A DNA stretch of 5,941 bases, from positions 1 to 5,941 of the forward strand of contig CALEMZ010000372.1 of NCBI GenBank assembly GCA_937910975.1, read 5' to 3'. The notes beneath the pieces are model-generated. The model saw only the letters and a list, made by a program, of their open reading frames with translations, did no database searches and was not told the DNA's origin. Of this stretch, positions 1 to 5,683 are shown in pieces. The number at the start of each line of letters is the position of its first letter. Position 1 is the first letter of the stretch. This stretch comes from an uncultured Pseudorhodobacter sp. GTDB taxonomy: Bacteria > Pseudomonadota > Alphaproteobacteria > Rhodobacterales > Rhodobacteraceae. The translations under genes and the position numbers were made by a program.

Positions 1-91
1 ACCCAGATGTGAAGGACATAACAGTCATATGAACAGACGGCAAATCTTGGCCGAAGGTGGCGCCAACACTTAAAGGATGATGCCAGCGGCC
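1..91. other. Left-edge segment without a supported gene
   Basis: This is the region downstream of the minus-strand HNH gene. Two plus-strand frames are open from the left edge and could be the tail of a gene outside the window: one ends in PDVKDITVI with a TGA at 30-32, the other ends at a TAA at 71-73. Both are too short to recognise and neither has a convincing third-position GC bias, so I do not call a gene. On the minus strand, a 5-bp stem with a 10-base loop (TTGGC/GCCAA, 47-66) lies about 25 bases past the HNH stop. It is followed by only three Ts, so it is at best a weak terminator. Confidence 0.4.
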
Positions 92-676
92 TCAGGCATC
101 CAGTTCCGCGTCCCAATAGAGGAAATCCAGCCAGCTAACATGCAGATAGTTGGGTGGAAAACGGCGGCCATGGGCATGCATTTCCTCAGGCATGGGTTGT
201 TGTGGCTTGCGGTTCAATTGTAAACCACATTCCCGCAAGCTGCGCGACCCTTTGCGCAGGTTACATGGGCTGCATGCGGCCACGACATTTTCCCAACTGG
301 TCACGCCGCCCCGCGCACGCGGGATCACATGATCAAAGGTCAAATCTCCCTTCGCCCCACAGTATTGGCAACAAAACTCATCTCTCAGAAAAAGATTAAA
401 GCGTGTGAAGGCCACACGCTTTTGAGGTTTGATGAAATCCTTCAGCACAACCACGGAGGGGATACGTATCTCATCCCTTTGGCTTCGAACCGTCTTGTCA
501 TATTGCGCAACGATTGAAACCCGGTCCAGATACGCCGCCTTAATCGCATCCTGCCAAGTCCAAAGAGACAAGGGATAATATGACAAAGGCCGATAATCCG
601 CGTTCAGCACCAACGCCGGAAAATGCCGCAGGGCTACCGGCTCCCGCACGAAACTCGTTCTGAAATCGCCATCCAT
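92..676 (-). CDS. HNH endonuclease-fold protein
   Basis: The product is 194 residues and belongs to the HNH nuclease superfamily (McrA-like zinc-finger type). The HNH core lies at about residues 101-143. Two CxxC pairs that should bind a structural zinc are visible (C103/C106 and C135/C138), with the catalytic DH pair at D115-H116, then N130, and N139 in the third position (the HNN variant). The roughly 100 residues before it and the 50 after it are typical of a widespread alphaproteobacterial HNH protein, so this looks like a chromosomal core gene rather than a restriction or homing enzyme. Its target is unknown. I chose the ATG at 676 because MDGDFRTSFVREP is how I recall relatives beginning. 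An in-frame TTG at 688 adds four residues, but an AGAGG (691-695) sits only 2 bases before the TTG and 14 before the ATG, so the start is not settled. By eye the gene uses more AT-ending codons (TTA, CAA, TGT) than its neighbours. It is monocistronic here. Confidence 0.9.
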   Translation of the reverse strand: MDGDFRTSFVREPVALRHFPALVLNADYRPLSYYPLSLWTWQDAIKAAYLDRVSIVAQYDKTVRSQRDEIRIPSVVVLKDFIKPQKRVAFTRFNLFLRDEFCCQYCGAKGDLTFDHVIPRARGGVTSWENVVAACSPCNLRKGSRSLRECGLQLNRKPQQPMPEEMHAHGRRFPPNYLHVSWLDFLYWDAELDA

Positions 677-748
677 AGCGTCGCTCAATTCCTCTGCATC
701 CGTCCAAACTTCTGGGCGCGAGGGTTAGAGGCCTCGCCCCTTCATCAG

Positions 749-776
749 ACTATATATCGCGGTTGCATTCTGGCAA
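749..776 (-). promoter_or_regulatory. Candidate sigma70-type promoter of the HNH gene
   Basis: Read on the minus strand there is a -35 TTGCCA (771-776), a 16-base spacer and a -10 TATAGT (749-754). This predicts a transcript start near 742 and a 5' leader of about 65 bases before the ATG at 676. The match to the TTGACA/TATAAT consensus is good, and the site stands in an AT-richer patch within a GC-rich sequence. It is a pattern match only. Confidence 0.5.
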
Positions 777-793
777 GCCCCCTAATCTGTACG

Positions 794-807
794 ATCAAGG
801 GCTTGAT
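794..807. repeat. 14-bp palindrome upstream of the HNH promoter
   Basis: ATCAAG-GG-CTTGAT is a perfect inverted repeat of 6-bp arms with a 2-base centre. It ends 18 bp upstream of the proposed -35 of the HNH gene, where an activator or other dimeric regulator could bind. The half-sites read ATCAA-N4-TTGAT, the inside-out order of the FNR box (TTGAT-N4-ATCAA), so I do not call it an FNR site. A chance palindrome of this size is possible. Confidence 0.25.
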
Positions 808-845
808 TTAGGCATAAAAAGGATAAGGACTCGAATGGCGCCGGG

Positions 846-1505
846 CTATTTCGGCAAACGATCCGCCAGAAAACTCAGGGCCACCGAAAGCCCATCGGGG
901 GCGATGCCATGGCCGGTTCCCTTCATCACATGGCCGTAGGTTTCAAACCCGGCGGCAACCAGCGCATCTCCGGCCAGCCCCATATCCTCAAACGGGACGA
1001 CCGCGTCCTGGTCGCCATGCATCAACAGGATCGGCGGCTTGGCCTGCGCCTCATGCAGCAGTTCCGGGGCCAAAAGCCGGCCCGAAATGGCCACAACCCC
1101 CGCAACCGGCACCGGGCGGCGCGGAGCGACATGCAGGCTTATCATCGCACCTTGCGAAAACCCCACCAAGGCCAGCGCCTCTGGCCCAAGGCCTTCCTCG
1201 GCCAGTTTTTCATCCAAAAAGGCGCTCAGGTCATCGGCTGCGGCCAAAAGCCCTTGGCGGGCGGCCGCTTCGGAGGATCCGTCCAGCCACGGTATCGGAA
1301 ACCACTGCCGCCCCATTGGCGCACCGTTGCACCGCTCTGGCGCATCGGGGGAAAAGAAAACCGTGTTTGGCAAATGCGGTGCCAAAGGGTCTGCCAGCCC
1401 AAGCAAATCCGCGCCATCGGCACCGTAGCCATGGATGAATACTACCATGCTGCGGGCTTTGCCCCGTGCGGCACCCTTGCGGGCGGAGGTTAGCTTGCGT
1501 GTCAT
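846..1505 (-). CDS. Alpha/beta hydrolase, phospholipase/carboxylesterase family
   Basis: This 219-residue cytoplasmic serine hydrolase is of the Abhydrolase_2 type, whose members hydrolyse carboxylic esters of small or lipid-like substrates. The oxyanion-hole segment HGYGADGADL is at residues 25-34. The nucleophile elbow GFSQG is at 115-119 with Ser117, the acid is Asp167 in HGDQDAVVP, and the base is His199 in GTGHGI. The triad is therefore complete, and the length is normal for the family. The specific substrate cannot be read from the sequence. The frame is open to an upstream ATG at 1583, but the ATG at 1505 is preferred: it has a GAGAAGGG ribosome binding site 5 bases upstream (1511-1518), it begins the conserved region at the right distance, and it overlaps the stop codon of the upstream glycosylase gene as ATGA. 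The two genes are thus probably one transcript and translationally coupled. Confidence 0.9.
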   Translation of the reverse strand: MTRKLTSARKGAARGKARSMVVFIHGYGADGADLLGLADPLAPHLPNTVFFSPDAPERCNGAPMGRQWFPIPWLDGSSEAAARQGLLAAADDLSAFLDEKLAEEGLGPEALALVGFSQGAMISLHVAPRRPVPVAGVVAISGRLLAPELLHEAQAKPPILLMHGDQDAVVPFEDMGLAGDALVAAGFETYGHVMKGTGHGIAPDGLSVALSFLADRLPK

Positions 1506-1518
1506 CTGATCCCTTCTC
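1502..1518 (-). promoter_or_regulatory. ATGA stop-start overlap with ribosome binding site
   Basis: On the minus strand the start ATG of the hydrolase (1505-1503) shares bases with the TGA stop of the glycosylase (1504-1502). A GAGAAGGG sequence at 1511-1518, inside the end of the glycosylase gene, ends 5 bases before the ATG. This is the classic layout for termination-reinitiation and decides the hydrolase start. Confidence 0.75.
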
Positions 1519-2131
1519 GTGTCGTGGAAACCCGGTAATAGGCCCATAATATCCGGGCCGCAACTGATCGCCACGGCGCCCAATCCGCCGCGATCTGGCG
1601 CATTTTCTTTTCTTTGGGACGCTCTTCAAGGTCAAGCAAACGCCGCGCAGCCTCTTGCAAGGCAAGATCGCCATGGGCAAACACATCGGCGCGGCCAAGG
1701 CTGAACATGGCATAGATTTCGGCGGTCCAGGTGCCAATGCCTTGCACCGCCGTCAACGTGGCAATCACCTGCGCATCCTTCATCTGAGGCAACGCGGCAT
1801 AGTCGATGCGGGCATGGGCCAGCGCGTGGGCATAGCGAATTTTCTGACGTGAGAGTCCGCAGGCGCGCAAATCCTCCTCGGTCGCGATCAAGACCGCTTC
1901 CGCATCGGTCAATCCTGCCGCTTCCAGCCGCGCCCAGATCGCGCGGGCCGATTGAGTGCTGACCTGCTGGCCGATGATGGCATCAAAAAGTGCGGTAAAC
2001 CCATCAGGCTTCAGCCGCAGAGGTAGTGGCCCCGTGGCCTCCATCGCGCGCGCAAAGCGCGGCTCGGCCTTGGCAAGCCAATCCGCCCCTTCCGCCACGC
2101 AAGCGTCGGATGTGATGATACGCCCGGTCAT
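1502..2131 (-). CDS. DNA-3-methyladenine glycosylase, AlkA/HhH type
   Basis: This 209-residue base-excision repair enzyme of the HhH-GPD superfamily should cut the glycosidic bond of alkylated purines such as 3-methyladenine in DNA, leaving an abasic site. Visible signatures in order are IIGQQVSTQSA (residues 52-62), found near the start of the catalytic domain in AlkA-like proteins; the helix-hairpin-helix LTAVQGIGTWTAEIYAM (about 126-142); the catalytic Asp, most likely D155 in VFAHGDLALQ; and the closing helix WAPWRSVAARILWAYY (184-199). The protein has only the minimal glycosylase core and no Ada or AlkA N-terminal domain. The Pro often seen just before the catalytic loop is not present (AHGD here). 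The start ATG at 2131 is preferred over an upstream in-frame start at 2215, which would add residues unlike the family; only a weak GGGGGC sequence precedes it. It is the first gene of a pair with the downstream hydrolase. No Ada-type regulator is visible nearby. Confidence 0.9.
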   Translation of the reverse strand: MTGRIITSDACVAEGADWLAKAEPRFARAMEATGPLPLRLKPDGFTALFDAIIGQQVSTQSARAIWARLEAAGLTDAEAVLIATEEDLRACGLSRQKIRYAHALAHARIDYAALPQMKDAQVIATLTAVQGIGTWTAEIYAMFSLGRADVFAHGDLALQEAARRLLDLEERPKEKKMRQIAADWAPWRSVAARILWAYYRVSTTREGIR

Positions 2132-2165
2132 AAAGCCCCCATTTCGGCACAGGCTAGTCCGGCCC

Positions 2166-2192
2166 TTGGGGGGGCGAAAGCCCAAATCGGGC
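2166..2192. promoter_or_regulatory. Alternative hairpins between divergent glycosylase and MFS genes
   Basis: The 77-bp space between the divergent starts holds a G7 tract (2168-2174) and three short complementary blocks: GGGC (2172-2175), GCCC (2180-2183) and GGGC (2189-2192). The middle block can pair with the first, giving a GAAA (GNRA) loop, or with the third, giving an AAATC loop. TTGGG/CCCAA (2166-2170 and 2181-2185) is a further option. The second fold ends just before a plus-strand AAGAGG ribosome binding site (2193-2198). With stems of 4 bp this could be chance. I could not pick promoters with confidence for either gene. Confidence 0.2.
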
Positions 2193-2208
2193 AAGAGGTA
2201 TTGTAGCC

Positions 2209-3489
2209 ATGACAATTTGCCCCTTGCTCGTATGCGGGATGCCGGAATATTCAGCTTGCATGACCCAAGCAGATATTTCCCCCGCCGCCGCCGCCATCTC
2301 TCGTCGTAACGTCTGGGTGCTTGTTGCCGCTCAGGCCGTCTTGGGCGCGCAGATGCCTATGATCTTCACCATTGCAGGGCTTGCAGGGCAAACGCTTGCC
2401 TCCAATGCCTGCTGGGCGACGCTTTCCATCTCAATCATGGTAATCGGTTCCATGCTCTCGGCCACGCCCTTATCGGCGATCATGCAAAGATATGGGCGGC
2501 GTGTGGGGTTCTTGATTGGTACGACGGCGGGCGCTCTTGGCGCAGGGATCGGGGCTTACGGGCTTTATGCTGGCTCCTTCCCGATTTTCCTGCTCGGAGC
2601 ACTGTTTTCAGGCACCTATATGTCGGCTCAGGGCTTCTATCGTTTCGCGGCGGCCGATACCGCATCGGAGGCCTTCCGGCCAAAGGCGATTTCATGGGTG
2701 ATGGCGGGGGGGCTGCTTTCAGCGGTCATCGGACCGCAGCTGGTAAAGGTAACCGCAGAGGCCTTTGTCGTGCCTTTCATGGGAACCTACCTCGCGGTGA
2801 TCATCCTCAATATCGTAGGTTCGTTCCTGTTTCTGGGGCTGGACATCCCCAAGCCTGCCGCGCCGAAGGCGGGCGATGCGAAGGGGCGCAGCCGGATGGA
2901 AATGATCCGCACGCCCCGCGTTGCGGTGGCGGTGATTTGTGCGACCGTTTCCTATGCTTTGATGAACCTTGTGATGACCTCTTCGCCACTGGCGGTGGTG
3001 GGCTGCGGGTATGAGACTTCGAATGCGGCGGATGTAGTGACGGCGCATGTTTTGGCGATGTATGCGCCTTCGTTTTTCACCGGGCATCTGATTGCGCGCT
3101 TCGGGGTGGAGCGGATCATCTCTGCGGGGCTTGTCATTCTGGCGGGGGCCGGGGCAGTGGCCTTGACGGGGGTGGAGCTGGAGAACTTCTTCATAGCCCT
3201 GATCTTGCTTGGCATCGGCTGGAACTTTGGCTTCATCGGGGCCACAACGATGCTCGCGGGGGCGCATGCCCCAAGTGAACGCGGCCGGATTCAGGGCCTC
3301 AACGATCTGCTTGTGTTTGGGGGCGTTACGATGGCGTCGCTGTCTTCGGGGGGGCTGATGAACTGTTCGGGCGGCTCGGTGGAGGAAGGCTGGGCGGCGG
3401 TAAACATCGCGATGCTGCCCTTCCTCGTTTTGGCCGGAGCGGCGCTGATCTGGCTGGCATTGCAGCCCAAAGAGGCGCGTAATGGGTGA
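2209..3489 (+). CDS. MFS transporter, 12 transmembrane segments
   Basis: This is an inner-membrane secondary transporter of the major facilitator superfamily, and the overall look is of the MFS_1 drug/metabolite efflux kind; the substrate cannot be told. Twelve hydrophobic segments are visible at roughly residues 34-57, 66-91, 99-120, 123-144, 160-180, 189-212, 238-263, 275-296, 302-321, 326-349, 364-384 and 398-419. The 2-3 loop MQRYGRRVGFLIG (92-104) is the degenerate MFS motif A. A polar loop of about 25 residues (213-237) joins the two six-helix halves. The start is uncertain: the ATG at 2209 has AAGAGG 10 bases upstream, but the first 17 residues look unlike a transporter N-terminus, and the ATG at 2260 (MTQADISPAAAA), giving 409 residues, is an equally good candidate. 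There is also an ATG at 2239. Two in-frame G7 runs encode Gly-Gly at residues 167-168 and 381-382. It is the only plus-strand gene and converges on the transglycosylase gene 31 bp away. Confidence 0.88.
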   Translation: MTICPLLVCGMPEYSACMTQADISPAAAAISRRNVWVLVAAQAVLGAQMPMIFTIAGLAGQTLASNACWATLSISIMVIGSMLSATPLSAIMQRYGRRVGFLIGTTAGALGAGIGAYGLYAGSFPIFLLGALFSGTYMSAQGFYRFAAADTASEAFRPKAISWVMAGGLLSAVIGPQLVKVTAEAFVVPFMGTYLAVIILNIVGSFLFLGLDIPKPAAPKAGDAKGRSRMEMIRTPRVAVAVICATVSYALMNLVMTSSPLAVVGCGYETSNAADVVTAHVLAMYAPSFFTGHLIARFGVERIISAGLVILAGAGAVALTGVELENFFIALILLGIGWNFGFIGATTMLAGAHAPSERGRIQGLNDLLVFGGVTMASLSSGGLMNCSGGSVEEGWAAVNIAMLPFLVLAGAALIWLALQPKEARNG

Positions 3490-3520
3490 TTGCGCCCCCC
3501 ATGTGGGTTTACGCGCGGGC

Positions 3521-4759
3521 TCAGCGTAGGCTGGCCAGCAAACCAAGGCTCGGCTCCCCCGTCGCGGCCATGCCACGGCTGGCCTGATAGGCCGAAATGG
3601 CGGCGCGGGTTTTTGGGCCGATGATGCCGTCGGAGCCTTCGGTGTCAATGCCCTTCGCGGTGAGCAGGCGCTGCATTTCCTGCCGATCCCCGATGGTCAT
3701 CCCGGCTGCATCTGGGGGGAAACTGCCCTGAATGCCGGGGCGGCCCAGGATGCGGTCTGACAGGTGGCCGACGCCGATCACATAGCTTTCGGAATTGTTG
3801 TAACGGGTGATGGCGGTAAAGTTGCGGAAGGTCATGAAGGCGGGGCCATTGCTGCCGGCGGGCAGGATGATGGAGGCCGCGCCATGGTTTGGCACCCTGC
3901 CGCCATTCATATCGCGCACGCCCATGGCCGCCCAATCACCGGGGCTGCGCGTGGATTTGCGGGTTGCGAGGGCCGCGTTAAAGCCGGACGGCAGGCGCAC
4001 CTCCACCCCCCATGGCTGGCCCTTGGTCCAACCCGATTTCGCCAGATAGGCGGCGGCAGAGGCCAGCGAATCCGTGGGATCATCGGCCCAGATGTCGCGC
4101 CGTCCGTCGCCGGTGAAATCCACCGCGAAAAGCTGGTAGGAGGTGGGGATGAACTGCGTATGGCCCATCGCCCCGGCCCAGCTTCCGGTCATATTGTCAA
4201 CGGTGGTGTCGCCGCGTTCCAGGATTTGCAGCGCCGCAACCAGTTGTTTTTCAAAGAAAACCCTGCGCCGACCATCATAGGCCAATGTCGCCAGCGCCGA
4301 GATTACCGGCACATCGCCGCGCCGCTCGCCATAATAGCTTTCCAACCCCCAGACGGCGGCAACCACATGGCCCTCCACCCCAAAGCGACGCTCGATCGCG
4401 TCCAGCGTGGCGCGGTGGGTCGCATAGGCCGCGCGGCCCTTGGACACGCGTTCATCAGAGGTGGCAATGGCGAGGTAATCTTGCAGGCTGCGCTTGAATT
4501 CGGCCTGATTGCGGTCACGCTCGATCACTGTTGGCAAAAAGCCCACGTTGCGAAACGCCGCATTCATGGTGCCGGGGTTGATGCCTTTGGTGCGGGCGCG
4601 AAACCCTGCGACCCAGGCGTCAAAGCCCGCGTTTGGTACGACGTTAAACTGGGTCGCGGTGCGCGCGGCGGCCGCGCCGGTGCTGCCCCCGCCGCCGCTG
4701 CATCCGGCCAGAATCAAGGCCCCAAATCCGGCTAGGGTCGTTCTTCTGCTGACCTGCAT
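3521..4759 (-). CDS. Lytic murein transglycosylase, MltB family lipoprotein
   Basis: This 412-residue enzyme should cleave the MurNAc-GlcNAc bond of peptidoglycan with formation of 1,6-anhydro-MurNAc, acting in the periplasm from a membrane anchor. The N-terminus carries SRRTTLAGFG (residues 4-13), a Tat-like twin arginine, followed by the lipobox LAGC with Cys20 as the lipidated residue, and then a Gly/Ser/Ala linker. The SLT_2 (MltB-like) domain spans about 40-340. It shows the catalytic Glu140 in WGLESYYGERRGD, the family motif GSWAGAMGHTQFIPTSY (192-208), and DFTGDGRRDIW (214-224), which matches the position of the EF-hand-like calcium loop of E. coli MltB (Slt35). A C-terminal peptidoglycan-binding_1 domain lies at about 360-411 (DGIIGPKTRAAISAYQ). 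The architecture fits the MltB_2 subgroup. The ATG at 4759 is chosen over an upstream start at 4810 because it has GAGGAG 7 bases upstream and places the signal peptide correctly. No partner gene for cell-wall synthesis is adjacent. Confidence 0.93.
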   Translation of the reverse strand: MQVSRRTTLAGFGALILAGCSGGGGSTGAAAARTATQFNVVPNAGFDAWVAGFRARTKGINPGTMNAAFRNVGFLPTVIERDRNQAEFKRSLQDYLAIATSDERVSKGRAAYATHRATLDAIERRFGVEGHVVAAVWGLESYYGERRGDVPVISALATLAYDGRRRVFFEKQLVAALQILERGDTTVDNMTGSWAGAMGHTQFIPTSYQLFAVDFTGDGRRDIWADDPTDSLASAAAYLAKSGWTKGQPWGVEVRLPSGFNAALATRKSTRSPGDWAAMGVRDMNGGRVPNHGAASIILPAGSNGPAFMTFRNFTAITRYNNSESYVIGVGHLSDRILGRPGIQGSFPPDAAGMTIGDRQEMQRLLTAKGIDTEGSDGIIGPKTRAAISAYQASRGMAATGEPSLGLLASLR

Positions 4760-4766
4760 TCGCCTG

Positions 4767-4772
4767 CTCCTC
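4767..4772 (-). promoter_or_regulatory. Strong ribosome binding site of the transglycosylase
   Basis: GAGGAG on the minus strand lies 7 bases before the ATG at 4759. It is among the best Shine-Dalgarno matches in the window and settles the start in favour of the form beginning MQVSRRTTLAG, which leaves a compact signal peptide. Confidence 0.7.
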
Positions 4773-4830
4773 GTTACATCACGGGGCTGATCGCCCTCTT
4801 TGCCAAACATAGGCTGAATCGCGCCAAGGG

Positions 4831-4850
4831 AAAAGGTGCCCTGCGCAGGG
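4831..4850 (-). terminator. Weak intrinsic terminator candidate after the synthase-like gene
   Basis: Five bases past the TAA stop of the synthase-like gene, the minus strand reads CCCTGCGCAGGG (4850-4839), a perfect 12-bp palindrome. It can fold as a 4-bp stem with a GCGC loop, followed by CACC and then TTTT (4834-4831). The stem is short and the T run is four bases and displaced, so termination would be partial at best. It falls between the synthase-like gene and the transglycosylase gene and may separate their expression. Confidence 0.3.
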
Positions 4851-4855
4851 TCGGC

Positions 4856-5614
4856 TTACCAACGCCCGGTGAAAGCCTGCCACAAAAGCCGTCCTCGGCG
4901 CGAGAAGTCTGAAAGCTGAAGGCTTCCATCACCCACGCGACCCGGCTCTTTTGCTGCCAGACGAAGCAGCCCTTCGGCCTGCCAGCCCGCCAGAATCGCA
5001 GGGTGGGCCTTTGCCTCGACACCCGCTTTGCGGGCAGCCGAAAGGCGCGCAAGGCCGCGCATAGCCAGCGCCGCGATGCCCTCATCCCGGCCATCCAGCA
5101 AGGGGATGCGGCCGCGCGCGACCAGTTCCGGCACGGCCTGAAAATAGGCGGCAAGCCCTGCGGCCCAGCCAAAATCGCGCAAGGCATGCTCCTGCGTCGC
5201 GCCAAGTGCCTTGCCCGAAAGCCACATGAGGCCCCCGGCAGTATCCTCAATATAGGTGTCCATCGCGGGTTGATCGGCGAATGCATCGGTATAAATATCC
5301 CAACGCCGCGCCTCGATCAGCCTGTCCAGCACATCCAACGGCAGGCCCCGCGCGGTGATCAACTCGGCCAGGGGGGCCATCACCTCATGGCTGCGCACCA
5401 CGCCCCGGCCTGCGTCCTCAATCGTATCGCGCCACCATTGCAGGCGCATCTCGGCGATCATCGGCTCTTTGCTGGCCCAAGGCGCGCGGGCCACCTCAAG
5501 GTTGAATGCGTAAAGGGTGGCCAAGGGCGCGCGTGCGGCTGGCGGGGCAGCCAAAAGGGCGGCAAAGCGCGTGGGGTCGCCGCGTTGCAGAAGGGCGGCG
5601 AGTTCAGGACGCAT
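4856..5614 (-). CDS. Squalene/phytoene synthase-fold protein, NDUFAF6-like
   Basis: This 252-residue, mostly helical protein is of the trans-isoprenyl diphosphate synthase (squalene/phytoene synthase) family. It aligns by eye at YAFNLEVAR (35-43), MRLQWWRDTIED (56-67), TAGGLMWL (125-132) and GLAAYFQAVPELVARGRIPLL (153-173). In true squalene and phytoene synthases, Asp-rich motifs at the first and last of these sites bind Mg-diphosphate. Here the first reads NLEVARAPW, and the last carries no Asp in the expected DxxxD-like position (GLAAYFQAVPEL). The catalytic metal sites therefore appear lost. That pattern and the local wording match human NDUFAF6, a mitochondrial complex I assembly factor of this family, so a role in respiratory complex assembly is more likely than carotenoid or hopanoid synthesis; this is inference. 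No carotenoid or hopanoid genes are nearby. The start is the ATG at 5614 (MRPELAALLQRGDPTRF); a TTG at 5656 would add an unlikely Cys- and Arg-rich extension. It lies 69 bp downstream of cimA on the same strand. Confidence 0.82.
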   Translation of the reverse strand: MRPELAALLQRGDPTRFAALLAAPPAARAPLATLYAFNLEVARAPWASKEPMIAEMRLQWWRDTIEDAGRGVVRSHEVMAPLAELITARGLPLDVLDRLIEARRWDIYTDAFADQPAMDTYIEDTAGGLMWLSGKALGATQEHALRDFGWAAGLAAYFQAVPELVARGRIPLLDGRDEGIAALAMRGLARLSAARKAGVEAKAHPAILAGWQAEGLLRLAAKEPGRVGDGSLQLSDFSRRGRLLWQAFTGRW

Positions 5615-5683
5615 TGGCCACGCCCGAAAAGGCGAGGAGGCCCGGCACAGGCACAAAAGCTTGGTGCAAAGCCATAATTCGCC

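Noticed and set aside
794..807. FNR/CRP-type regulator box
   Set aside because: The arms are in the order ATCAA-N4-TTGAT, which is inverted relative to the FNR consensus TTGAT-N4-ATCAA, and does not match the CRP consensus.
909..1493. Long open plus-strand frame opposite the hydrolase gene
   Set aside because: It is the antisense shadow of a gene with a complete catalytic triad. Its translation is Arg-, Gly- and Gln-rich with no recognisable domain.
3490..3520. Possible bidirectional terminator between the convergent MFS and transglycosylase genes
   Set aside because: CCC-ATGT-GGG (3498-3507) followed by TTT is only a 3-bp stem with a three-T tail; too weak to call in either direction.
2719..3648. 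Minus-strand open frame of 309 codons across the MFS gene
   Set aside because: High GC opens antisense frames. The product is Arg/Pro/His-rich without any family pattern, and the plus strand encodes a clear 12-helix protein.
3764..4735. Plus-strand open frame of 323 codons opposite the transglycosylase
   Set aside because: It is antisense to a well-supported MltB family gene. The translation is Gly/Ala/His-rich and resembles no known family.
4780..4834. Promoter for the transglycosylase (TTTTCC, 17-base spacer, TATGTT)
   Set aside because: Only 3 of 6 bases match at -35 and the -10 is partial. It overlaps the candidate terminator tail, so it is not strong enough to annotate.
5644..5655. Tandem GGCACA repeat between cimA and the synthase-like gene
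   Set aside because: Two copies of a hexamer are expected by chance and have no visible role.
5003..5677. Plus-strand open frame opposite the synthase-like gene
   Set aside because: It is a shadow frame; the minus strand carries the conserved family motifs.
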